A stretch of 64,000 nt of DNA from Alloalcanivorax profundimaris (GTDB lineage Bacteria > Pseudomonadota > Gammaproteobacteria > Pseudomonadales > Alcanivoracaceae): assembly GCF_015265435.1 (NCBI RefSeq), contig NZ_JABJWH010000020.1, positions 248,001 through 312,000 on the forward strand, in the 5' to 3' direction. This document shows positions 1 through 7,211 of this stretch, in pieces; the first letter of the stretch is position 1; every line of letters starts with the position of its first letter. The notes below the pieces were generated by a model. The model was given only the letters and a program-made list of their open reading frames with translations. It was not told the DNA's origin and did no database searches. The position numbers were made by a program, and so were the translations under genes.

Positions 1-1496
1 CGCAGCCGGTGAGCGCCGATCGCCCGCTCAATGGCGCCTCTCCATTGGTGCTCCTCGTCTTTGACCTGAACCAACTCGGCCACGAACGGCAACATCGACT
101 CCGACAGCGACAACCGTTCAGCCAGCTCCGCCCTGAACTGTTGGTAGCGAAAGTCAATATTAGATCCCGGATTGGCCAGAACGGCTTCCCGCTCTTCCTC
201 CAGCTCCCGTTTTTCGGCTCCAACCGTTCGTTCATTCACGCCGGCTTCAAAAAAGGCTTCCTCCGCCTCCGGGACGCTCTCCTCGATGGATTCCAGTTGC
301 GTCCTTGCTCGGGCCCGGTTTTCCTCGACGACTCGTTTCTCAAGCGAAGTGGGCATTCCCAGACGTTCGGCGATATGGCGGTATTGCCCGGCGTGAACGG
401 CAACCTCGTCCCGCCTCCCGGCCTTTTCCTTGATACGCAGTTCCAGCTGCTCGATATCGCCACCACCCGCCTGGAGATAGGCTTGATGCCTTGCCGAGAC
501 AAGATGTTTTTGGCTTTTAAGACGTTCCGCCAACGCTTTTTCGGCGTCCCGATCACGCTGCAGCTGTTCACGCAGCTCCGTTTCCCGCTGCTCCCATAGC
601 CCGTGGGCCTGTTCCGCGTACCAGAGCGGCAGTACCTCCCGTAAACGCTCGCTGCTCGTCAATAGCTCGCGTTGTTCCTGATAACGCCGCCACTCTTCCG
701 CGACCGGCACCAAAGAGCGCTGCTGGCGCCGTGCGATTTCCAGCTCTTCGTGAATATCGGTGAGATCATCAAAACTATTGGCCACATCAAGAGCACGGTC
801 GAAGGCGGAGTGGTCATCCAGCACCAGCTCACGGAAGATTTCGTCGATGCTGTTCAGCTGCTTGAGGCCGGCGGCGCGATTGAGAAGGGTGAAGGCGTTC
901 TCGCCCACTTCGAAGTAATCCCGCAGGCGAGCCAGGTAGGCCTTTTTGCTGGAGTAGGTGCGGATCCCCGTGTCTTCCTTTTCCATCTGTTTGAGTGCGC
1001 GCATACCGCCTTCATGGTGCACCATCAACCAGTGGTCCAGAGTGTGCTCCGGTGACTCGGCGAACAGCCACAGCTTTTTCAAATCCGATGCCGACGAACT
1101 GGTGCCGTCGAACCACAAGACAGCGCCGAGGCGCACTTCCTTCTCATGGTTGGCGAAGCGCGCGGCGAAGGCCGTCACGGTTTTCCCCGGCCGTGCGATG
1201 TGGGTCTGGTCGTCGCCGCCATCCCCGGGGCCGGAGACACCGCGCACATAGGAAACCAAATCCCGGTCGCTTTCGTGGCCGCCGGTGGACGCCAGGTTGT
1301 AACGGGGATTGGCGCATAACAAGGTCATCAGCGCATCGACCAGCGTGGTTTTACCGCTACCCGTGGGCCCGATTACCGCCGTGCCGGCCAGATCGATTTC
1401 CGCGGTGTGGCGCTCATTGAAACCGCCCCAGTTATAGAGGTCTAAGTGAGTCAGAAACAATGTTTCTCCGGCACTCAGAGGCATTGCCACACTCAT
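1..1496 (-). CDS. jetC: Wadjet ATPase JetC (SMC/MukB-like), 3' end beyond the window
   Basis: The frame is open from an ATG at 1496 to the left edge, about 498 codons, so the C-terminal part lies outside. I see the Walker A motif GPTGSGKTT at residues 43-51, right after an N-terminal strand typical of SMC/RecN-like ATPase heads. From about residue 260 onward the protein is rich in charged heptad-like helices (coiled coil). In Wadjet, JetC is the SMC-like motor that with JetA and JetB extrudes DNA loops so that JetD can cleave small circular plasmids. The start overlaps the jetB stop in an ATGA junction, which signals translational coupling. The family is usually over 1,000 residues, so more than half the gene is missing here. 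JetD would be expected further left. Confidence 0.88.
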   Translation of the reverse strand, partial: MSVAMPLSAGETLFLTHLDLYNWGGFNERHTAEIDLAGTAVIGPTGSGKTTLVDALMTLLCANPRYNLASTGGHESDRDLVSYVRGVSGPGDGGDDQTHIARPGKTVTAFAARFANHEKEVRLGAVLWFDGTSSSASDLKKLWLFAESPEHTLDHWLMVHHEGGMRALKQMEKEDTGIRTYSSKKAYLARLRDYFEVGENAFTLLNRAAGLKQLNSIDEIFRELVLDDHSAFDRALDVANSFDDLTDIHEELEIARRQQRSLVPVAEEWRRYQEQRELLTSSERLREVLPLWYAEQAHGLWEQRETELREQLQRDRDAEKALAERLKSQKHLVSARHQAYLQAGGGDIEQLELRIKEKAGRRDEVAVHAGQYRHIAERLGMPTSLEKRVVEENRARARTQLESIEESVPEAEEAFFEAGVNERTVGAEKRELEEEREAVLANPGSNIDFRYQQFRAELAERLSLSESMLPFVAELVQVKDEEHQWRGAIERAIGAHRL

Positions 1497-2230
1497 TGAT
1501 CGCCCTCCGGGGTTTCACCTTCCTGGTCTTCTTTTGACTGCCCCCCGGTCTGTTCGCGCAGCCACTCCAGCAGCGCTTGCAGGTTCTCCGGGTTGGCCAG
1601 GTGCGCGATAATCGGCCGCACGGTGACCCGCTCATGCTGATCCGGCGCAGAAACCAACCCATGCCCCTTGAGCTGCTCCAGCAGGGCGAGAATGCGGTTG
1701 CGCTCTCTGGCGTCACTACCGGTATCCCCCAGGTAAACCTGAATCTGCGGAATCAGATCGTCGATCGCTACCAGAGCCCCGCCGGCACCGGTGCCGCCCT
1801 CCTGCTCATGCGCCACGAAGTGCTGTCGCAGGATCGCCACAAGAAGGCTTTGCTCCAAATTCAGGCGCTGGCGCCTGACCAGAGGATGGGACCAGTCATC
1901 CTGCTCCGTGACCTCACCCTGACGCACCACCACGTAGGCCAGGCCACGCACGTCGTCCACGCCCAATGCCAGGTCCAAAGGTTCCAGAATCGCTTCTATC
2001 TCGGCAGCGTGAGTCGTCACGAGACGGTACAGATTGGGCTTGCGCTCCTCTTCCAACAAACCGTACTTCAATAGCTCCTGGGCCGCCTCACGCAAGCGGG
2101 CCGGCGTGCGGTTGGCGTCCGGCGATTCCGGTTGCACAAGTTCCTCTTGATCGCCGGCCTCCGTATCCCGTTCTTTCTCCGCTTCGTCGTCAGTGTCTTG
2201 CTGAGTCAACTGGTCAAAGAATCCCGCCAT
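1493..2230 (-). CDS. jetB: Wadjet subunit JetB (DUF4194)
   Basis: Encodes 245 residues. It matches the DUF4194/JetB, MukE-like kleisin-accessory type: an acidic N-terminal tail (roughly residues 1-45), then winged-helix-like segments with ARLREAAQELLKYGLL near residue 44 and LVSAPDQHERVTVRPII near residue 200. JetB bridges the JetA kleisin and the JetC ATPase. I chose the ATG at 2230 because GGGAG lies 8 bases upstream and the codon sits just behind the jetA stop. An upstream TTG in frame at 2245 would add five residues and overlap jetA by 13 bases. The acidic C-terminal tail runs into jetC through ATGA. Confidence 0.85.
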   Translation of the reverse strand: MAGFFDQLTQQDTDDEAEKERDTEAGDQEELVQPESPDANRTPARLREAAQELLKYGLLEEERKPNLYRLVTTHAAEIEAILEPLDLALGVDDVRGLAYVVVRQGEVTEQDDWSHPLVRRQRLNLEQSLLVAILRQHFVAHEQEGGTGAGGALVAIDDLIPQIQVYLGDTGSDARERNRILALLEQLKGHGLVSAPDQHERVTVRPIIAHLANPENLQALLEWLREQTGGQSKEDQEGETPEGDQ

Positions 2231-2232
2231 GC

Positions 2233-3732
2233 TCAGAGCTCCCAATCAATGCCGTTCAGTGCGTCACTTTCCAGGCCGGCATAGGGCAGCCGAAAACGCC
2301 AGCGGCCTTTTTCGTCGTCCTCCAGCTCCACTTCCTCAACGCGCTCCTCGTCCACCGGAATACCCGCTTCCCGAGCCATGCCCAACCACAGCGCGAACGT
2401 CTCCAGATCGTGGGTGGGAGGCAGGCGGCGGGCCAGCTCGGCAAGGCTCACCGGCCGGCCTTCCTCGGCCAGGAGCGCCAGGGTTTGCCGTACCAGCGCG
2501 TCCCGGTCCAGACCGTCGAAGGCCGCCCAGAACGCCTCATCGATCTCGTCCAAATCGCCGTCGCGGGTGACAAGGCTGAGCTCACCGGTGGCGTCGTCTT
2601 CCAACGATTTAAACCGCAAGCGCTCCACCACCGGCAGACCGGACAAGACCACGGCCACCGGGGGCAGCGGCGTCTCCCGGCGACGCACCGCCTGACGGGG
2701 CCAATCCACCTTCAACGCCACTTGCAGGATCTCGGACAGCAAATTGCCAACCCTATGGTGTTCGGCGGCCAGCCCGGTCTTCAAAAAGCCTTTCACGTCG
2801 CGCTCGCTACGCGCTCGCGCCTCAAAAACACCTTGGGATTCCTTGACCAGCCGCATCACCAACCAGCGCAATTCCTGCTGCTGATTGCGCGACAGCGCCT
2901 TGTTCACCGCCGGATGACCCTGAATCGTGCGCAGGCGCTGCTTCATGTTTTCCAGCTCGATGGTCTGTCTTAGCTGCTGCTGAAAGCCCTCGAAAACCCG
3001 CCCTTCCGGCGTCTCCAGCAAGGTATCGTGACCATCCAATAAGCGATCGACGATTTCGCCCCGGTGATGCTGCTCGCTGATGATCGACTGCCGGAGCTCT
3101 TTGTCCGCCTGACGCCAGGAGTCCTCCACGCGACGGAAATCCGCACGCAGCCCGGTGGCCAGATTGAACACTTCACGGATTCGCTCAATGGCGGCCGCCT
3201 CCGTCAGCACCGGCACCTTGCCGGCCTCGGCATCCGCCAGCTCACGCTCCAGTTCATCGATACGACGGCGCAGGCTCGCCACCCGGCTGGCCGGGTTCGG
3301 GTTAAGGCCGATCTCCAGACTCTCGATCTCGCGCTGGACCACCGACAGCCGTGATGCCGTGGACGTCATGATGCGATTGTCCAGGCCCTCCACGAAGCGT
3401 AGCGCGGCCTCCAGCGCATCGGTCTGATACAAACGGCCCTGCCGTTCTACGATCAGCGCCCGCTTGATCCAAGAGCGCAGCTCTCGCCGGGCCTGCTGCG
3501 GCGCCTGGTCCACATCGATCTCATAGTCCACGTGGTTGGCGTGCTCCGCCAGCATCTCAGCCAGCGCTTGCAACGCGTCTTCCATGGCGATGCCGTCGTG
3601 AGCCTGCTCGAACAGCGTTTGCAGACACCCCAGCACCAAAGGCGCGCGACGCGACGCCAGCAACTGCCAGGATGGATTGTGATAACGAGCGGAAATATAG
3701 CGTTCGGTGCGCTCTCTCGCCGGCGCGTCCAT
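2233..3732 (-). CDS. jetA: Wadjet subunit JetA (DUF3375, kleisin-like)
   Basis: A 499-residue protein of the DUF3375 family, first gene of the jetA-jetB-jetC operon. The N-terminus (YISARYHNPSWQLLASRRAP) is characteristic of JetA. A coiled-coil centre follows, about residues 125-290, with many R/E/L heptads such as RRRIDELERELADAEAG. The C-terminal winged-helix part (LAELARRLPPTHDLETFALW) resembles the MukF-type kleisin C-terminus. Its role is to close the JetC ring around DNA. The ATG at 3732 is preceded by a weak GGTGA. The operon order A-B-C and tight spacing match known Wadjet systems. The family assignment is strong; activity of this copy is inferred. Confidence 0.87.
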   Translation of the reverse strand: MDAPARERTERYISARYHNPSWQLLASRRAPLVLGCLQTLFEQAHDGIAMEDALQALAEMLAEHANHVDYEIDVDQAPQQARRELRSWIKRALIVERQGRLYQTDALEAALRFVEGLDNRIMTSTASRLSVVQREIESLEIGLNPNPASRVASLRRRIDELERELADAEAGKVPVLTEAAAIERIREVFNLATGLRADFRRVEDSWRQADKELRQSIISEQHHRGEIVDRLLDGHDTLLETPEGRVFEGFQQQLRQTIELENMKQRLRTIQGHPAVNKALSRNQQQELRWLVMRLVKESQGVFEARARSERDVKGFLKTGLAAEHHRVGNLLSEILQVALKVDWPRQAVRRRETPLPPVAVVLSGLPVVERLRFKSLEDDATGELSLVTRDGDLDEIDEAFWAAFDGLDRDALVRQTLALLAEEGRPVSLAELARRLPPTHDLETFALWLGMAREAGIPVDEERVEEVELEDDEKGRWRFRLPYAGLESDALNGIDWEL

Positions 3733-3853
3733 AGGTCACCGTCCGTGTTATACCTGCCGGTGCGGCAAGGCTCCCCCCAGGGAAAACATGGTTTTATCCA
3801 GGGGAAAGAAATAACACGCCTGCTAGCGCAGGAAAAGGCCACACGGCTCATTC

Positions 3854-4240
3854 TTAAACTTGCCGGATGGGCCCAGGATAGCGCACCACCATCTCATCAC
3901 TGGTCAACAGCAGAATCCCTTCATACTCTGCCTGGGCGACCAGAATCCGGTCGAAAGGATCACGGTGAATCGGCGGCAGGTGGCTGATGGCAAGCGTATG
4001 ACTGCTGATGATCGGCAGCTCTTCATAGCCATTCTCCACCAGCCCCCGCCGGAAGAGGTGTGGATCGACCTGAAAAGCGGGCTTGCCCAAACCGTTTTTG
4101 ATCGTTACTTCCCAAATGCTAGCAGCGCTGAAGAACAAGCGGTTCTCCGGGGGCTCAATCAGCGCCCGAGCCTCCATCGAAAGGCGCTCAGGAAAACCCG
4201 CCGCCCATAGCAGTAAATGCGTATCCAGCAGCAGATTCAT
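3854..4240 (-). CDS. vapC: PIN-domain ribonuclease toxin (VapC-like)
   Basis: A 128-residue PIN-domain protein. It begins MNLLLDTHLLLW, whose Asp6 is the first metal-binding acid. It also has SIWEV (Glu near residue 43), DPFDRILVAQA (Asp near residue 93) and LLTSDEMV near the C-terminus, the usual acidic quartet of PIN nucleases. Toxins of this type cut tRNA or other RNA when not held by their antitoxin. The start codon touches the stop of the upstream antitoxin gene (TGA then ATG, no gap), a normal toxin-antitoxin arrangement. The DTHLLLW version usually pairs with Phd/YefM-type antitoxins, as here. The RNA target cannot be told from sequence. Confidence 0.85.
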   Translation of the reverse strand: MNLLLDTHLLLWAAGFPERLSMEARALIEPPENRLFFSAASIWEVTIKNGLGKPAFQVDPHLFRRGLVENGYEELPIISSHTLAISHLPPIHRDPFDRILVAQAEYEGILLLTSDEMVVRYPGPIRQV

Positions 4241-4480
4241 TCAGCCCTCAAAGGAATCGGCAATGTCCGTTTCACCGAGGCGGTCAAAATCCTCCGGCAC
4301 CTGCATTTGCCCCTTGAGAAACCCCAGGCGACGGACCTTGCCGGGCTCGGGAGCATCCACGGCGGTCACTCGCGCCACCGGCTTGCCGGCCTTGGCGATG
4401 ATGAACGGCTCGCCCTTCGCGGCTTTGTCCACCAACTGGGACAAGCGCGTCTTGGCGTCGTGCATATTGATGATGTCCAT
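4241..4480 (-). CDS. Phd/YefM-type antitoxin of the PIN toxin
   Basis: A 79-residue antitoxin. MDIINMHDAKTRLSQLVDKA is the Phd/YefM N-terminal DNA-binding fold, followed by GEPFIIAKAGKPVARVTAVD. The C-terminal tail, with QVPEDFDRLGETDIADSF, should wrap the toxin; the PEDFD tail is typical for antitoxins paired with PIN toxins. The start at 4480 is supported by AGGAGG a few bases upstream. A longer open frame to 4630 is not coding for this protein, because it runs through promoter sequence and a fragment of another gene. The protein most likely represses its own operon. Confidence 0.85.
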   Translation of the reverse strand: MDIINMHDAKTRLSQLVDKAAKGEPFIIAKAGKPVARVTAVDAPEPGKVRRLGFLKGQMQVPEDFDRLGETDIADSFEG

Positions 4481-4571
4481 GGCCCCTCCTAAGCTTAGTC
4501 CAACTAGCTTAGTCTTTTTTGGAGACCCAAGAAACCCCTCTGCCAGCCCGTCTCGGCAACCACAAATAGAG

Positions 4572-4602
4572 CCGTAGACCAGTGCCAGATCAATGGCCTC
4601 CG
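4572..4602 (-). pseudogene. Short relic of a nucleotidyltransferase gene
   Basis: Thirty-one bases match 9517-9547, inside the nucleotidyltransferase gene at 9225-9887, at 29 positions. Translated on the minus strand they give EAIDLALVYGS in both places, the start of the nucleotidyltransferase active-site motif. Nothing before or after the match continues the gene, so this is a fragment left by recombination or loss of a second copy. It sits directly upstream of the PIN toxin-antitoxin promoter. Confidence 0.55.
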
Positions 4603-4701
4603 TATCCGTCCTCCCAAGGCCCTCGCCCACATGTCGCTCGAACCATCGAGAGACGATGCTAGACTACCGGCCGTCACGCAACGGAAACGCCCTCTCAAAC
4701 C

Positions 4702-6324
4702 ATGACGCACTGTCTTCAAGAACTGGACGATTTCGAACTGGAACGCCTGGCGGGGCCGGCGGCCCTGGAGCGCGGTGTCGGCTATTTCCTGGAGCGCCGG
4801 GTCAGGCACCTGCACACCAACCCGCGGGGACTGAACGCCGAAGTGGCGGGTAGCCGCCGCTATCAACTCTGGATACACGAGGAAGACGACCGTCTGGACT
4901 GGTTCTGCGACTGCCCGGCGGCGGAAGACGGCGCCTTCTGCAAGCATCTGGTGGCTGCGGTGCTCACCCTACGGGACGATCAAAGCCCCTCCGCGGACAC
5001 GGCCGATAACGCTTTGCTGGAGGCATTAAGCGAATGCGCCCCGACACAATTGGCCGAGTGGCTTCTGGAAGCCGCTCAACGTGACCCCGAACTGGAGCAG
5101 CGGCTACGGTTACGGCTTTCGGCGAGCACGCCGAAATCTCTCGAAGCCCGGCTCGACGACCTTTTGACGCCGAACGGAGACCTGGATTATCAAGGCAGCC
5201 TCGACTACGGCGAGCAATTGGCAATGGTGGCCGACCTGCTTGCCGATCATGGTCACCAGGACCCGAATGCCGGCTTTCTCCTTTGCGAACAGGCCGTGGC
5301 AAGGGGATTGGCGTACTACGCGCATTCCGACGATTCCGCCGGCACCATCGGCGACCACCTCCACGAACTCGCCGTCCTCCACGCGGAAATGGCCGGGCGC
5401 GCCGCCAGCATCGGCGAGGATTTTCCCGACCGGTTATTCCGCCTGAAAACCCACGACGAGTGGGCGTTGTTTCCCTTACCGGCGTACTGGCCCCGGTTCG
5501 ACGCGGCCGCCCGGGAACGCTATGCAGCGCTGGTACTCGACCGCTTCCGCGCCATTGGCAGGCACCCCAAGACGGAAACGGATGCCTTCTCCATCCGCCA
5601 TCTTCGCGAGGAACTGGCCGAGGAACAAGGCGACACCGACACCCTGATCGAGCTGCTCAAGCCCGGTCTCCCCGGCTTTTACGCCTACCAGAAACTGATC
5701 GATGTCTGCCAACGCCACGGCCATATTGATGACGCCCTCACCTGGGCCGAGCAAGGAGTGCAAGCTCACCCGGACCATCCGGCGTTGCACCGCGCCTTGG
5801 CCGGGCTGTACCGACAACGGAACCGAATCAACGACGCCATCGAAACGCTATGGCAAGGCTTCCAATACCGCGTCGACCTGCAATTATGGGATGACCTGCT
5901 CGACCTGGCCGGCCCGGACGAGGCCATCTGGTATCAGAAAGCGCGCGCCGCATTACTGGCGCGAGCGCCCCAGATGGAGAGCTACGAACACGCCCAACTG
6001 ATTGCTTTTTTTATTCACAACAACGACCCGACAGCGGCCCTGCCCATCGCCAAGGCCCACCCCATTGACCTCAACACCCTGCTCCACCTGGCCGACGTCG
6101 TGCGCGCCGACCATCCCCATCAAGCCGCGAAACTGATCAAAAAAGCCACGGAACATCAACTGCGCGACGCCGTCAGCCAGCGCTACCCGTTCGCCGTCCG
6201 CTTGATGAAACGCGTACGCCGCTACGCCCCAACCCCGGACACCGACGCCTGGATCGCCGACCTGCGCCAGCGCTTCGCGCGGCGCCCGGCGCTGATGCGG
6301 CGCATGGACGACGCCGGGCTTTGA
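4702..6324 (+). CDS. SWIM zinc-finger protein with helical-repeat C-terminus
   Basis: A 540-residue protein. The SWIM finger (CxC...CxH) is seen as FCDCPAAEDGAFCKHL, with Cys69, Cys71, Cys80 and His82. The rest is an alpha-helical repeat region with TPR-like stretches, for example around residues 330-400 (ALTWAEQGVQAHPDHPALHRALAGLYRQ). SWIM domains bind DNA or protein and occur in bacterial SNF2 helicases and in stand-alone proteins of unknown role. No ATPase is encoded next to it. It is the only plus-strand gene before the Fic gene, so it is probably its own transcription unit. The function is unknown; only the domain is certain. Confidence 0.75.
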   Translation: MTHCLQELDDFELERLAGPAALERGVGYFLERRVRHLHTNPRGLNAEVAGSRRYQLWIHEEDDRLDWFCDCPAAEDGAFCKHLVAAVLTLRDDQSPSADTADNALLEALSECAPTQLAEWLLEAAQRDPELEQRLRLRLSASTPKSLEARLDDLLTPNGDLDYQGSLDYGEQLAMVADLLADHGHQDPNAGFLLCEQAVARGLAYYAHSDDSAGTIGDHLHELAVLHAEMAGRAASIGEDFPDRLFRLKTHDEWALFPLPAYWPRFDAAARERYAALVLDRFRAIGRHPKTETDAFSIRHLREELAEEQGDTDTLIELLKPGLPGFYAYQKLIDVCQRHGHIDDALTWAEQGVQAHPDHPALHRALAGLYRQRNRINDAIETLWQGFQYRVDLQLWDDLLDLAGPDEAIWYQKARAALLARAPQMESYEHAQLIAFFIHNNDPTAALPIAKAHPIDLNTLLHLADVVRADHPHQAAKLIKKATEHQLRDAVSQRYPFAVRLMKRVRRYAPTPDTDAWIADLRQRFARRPALMRRMDDAGL

Positions 6325-6366
6325 TCCGGAACGAGCCCACCTGGGAATCTATTGTCGGGGTGGCTA

Positions 6367-6669
6367 TCAGGCGCTCTGCCTCTCACTCCAGGGGCGGATA
6401 GCCGCCAGCACCTCCCCCAACTCACGCTCCGCCACCTCCGTATCGTGCTCCACCTGCGCCCGCAGCCAATAGCCACGGGACAGGCCGAAGAAACGACACA
6501 GGCGCAGGTCGGTATCCGCGGTGATGGCGCGCTTGCCGGCGACGATATCGCCGATGCGCTGCGCCGGCACGCCGATTTCCTTGGCGAGGCGATATTTGGT
6601 GATACCCAGGGGCTTGAGGAATTCCTCGAGAAGCAGCTCACCGGGCGTCACGGGTGCAATACGAGTCAT
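6367..6669 (-). CDS. higA: HigA-type XRE antitoxin (copy 1)
   Basis: A 100-residue helix-turn-helix protein of the HigA/VapI family. The signature is seen in PGELLLEEFLKPLGITKYRLAKEIGV followed by QRIGDIVAGKRAITADTDLRL and FFGLSRGYWLRAQ. The start at 6669 has AGGAGG upstream. The gene lies 9 bases behind the HigB-like toxin frame, the toxin-first order typical of higBA. It should bind the palindromes at 6956-6997. The toxin frame next to it is disrupted, so this antitoxin may now be an orphan that still works as a repressor. Confidence 0.85.
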   Translation of the reverse strand: MTRIAPVTPGELLLEEFLKPLGITKYRLAKEIGVPAQRIGDIVAGKRAITADTDLRLCRFFGLSRGYWLRAQVEHDTEVAERELGEVLAAIRPWSERQSA

Positions 6670-6678
6670 GATGCCCTC

Positions 6679-6956
6679 CTAGTGGTAGTCCACGATCTCC
6701 ACGTCAACCGCCCCGGCGGCGGTCCACCGGAAGCAGAGACGGAACTGATCGTTCACTCTGATACTGTGCTGCCCTTTGCAGCCTCCTTTCAGGGCTTCCA
6801 GGCGATTGCCCGGCGGCACTCGAAGATCGTCCAGCCGCTCGGCAATCTGCAACTGCCGAAGTTTACGCAGCGCGACGCGCTCGAAGCGACGAAACGTCGG
6901 ACGCGCCTGCCGCTCGCCAGCGCTTCCGTGTCCTGGCATTTGAACGAACTGATCAT
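6679..6956 (-). pseudogene. higB: HigB/RelE toxin gene with a one-base frameshift
   Basis: From an ATG at 6956 the frame reads [23 protein letters not shown], the usual HigB N-terminus. The remaining family signature ([52 protein letters not shown]) is in another frame. The break is at about 6885-6888, and restoring a single base joins the halves as [14 protein letters not shown]. The toxin of the first higBA pair is therefore either inactivated or carries a sequencing error. The toxin degrades mRNA on the ribosome in the family. An open frame from 6939 exists but its N-terminus does not resemble the family. Confidence 0.72.
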
Positions 6957-6997
6957 TAGCAAATACTAACGCGTTGCATTATTAACGTAAAGCGTTA
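6956..6997 (-). promoter_or_regulatory. Palindromes in the higBA-1 promoter (candidate HigA operators)
   Basis: Three short palindromes lie together over and just upstream of the toxin start: TTAGCAAATACTAA at 6956-6969, AACGCGTT at 6968-6975 and TAACGTAAAGCGTTA at 6983-6997. HigA antitoxins repress their own operon through such sites. The assignment is by position and symmetry only. Confidence 0.45.
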
Positions 6998-7054
6998 TTG
7001 TCCAGGTACGGACGACCCACACCGTGCAATGCCAGCTGTGAGGCCGTCCCAAGA

Positions 7055-7202
7055 TTCAGTAATTTGAACGGGCTTGCAGTAAAACGGCCGGAAACCGCTA
7101 AAATTTCAGTGAATTGACCGGGGCCATTTGGCGGCCCGGCCGCTTTACTGCAATGACCTCCATTTCCGGCTATTCTACTGCAAACCCGGCCAATTTACTG
7201 AA
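7055..7202. repeat. Large imperfect inverted repeat with extra half-sites upstream of fic
   Basis: The 27-base arm at 7055-7081 is repeated in inverse orientation at 7176-7202, with 23 of 27 positions identical. Between them lie partial copies: a forward one at 7105-7123 sharing TTCAGT.AATTGA.CGGG and a reverse one at 7141-7154 sharing GCAGTAAA. The last arm ends ten bases before the fic start. The motif pair TTCAGTAA and TTGCAGTAAA therefore occurs several times in alternating orientation. This looks like a multi-site operator for fic, or a structured RNA leader. I do not recognise a named element. Confidence 0.6.
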
Positions 7203-7211
7203 GAGGGCTCT

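Noticed and set aside
4481-4630. N-terminal extension of the Phd-type antitoxin
   Set aside because: The frame is open, but AGGAGG sits directly before the internal ATG at 4480 and the extension includes a fragment of a different gene.
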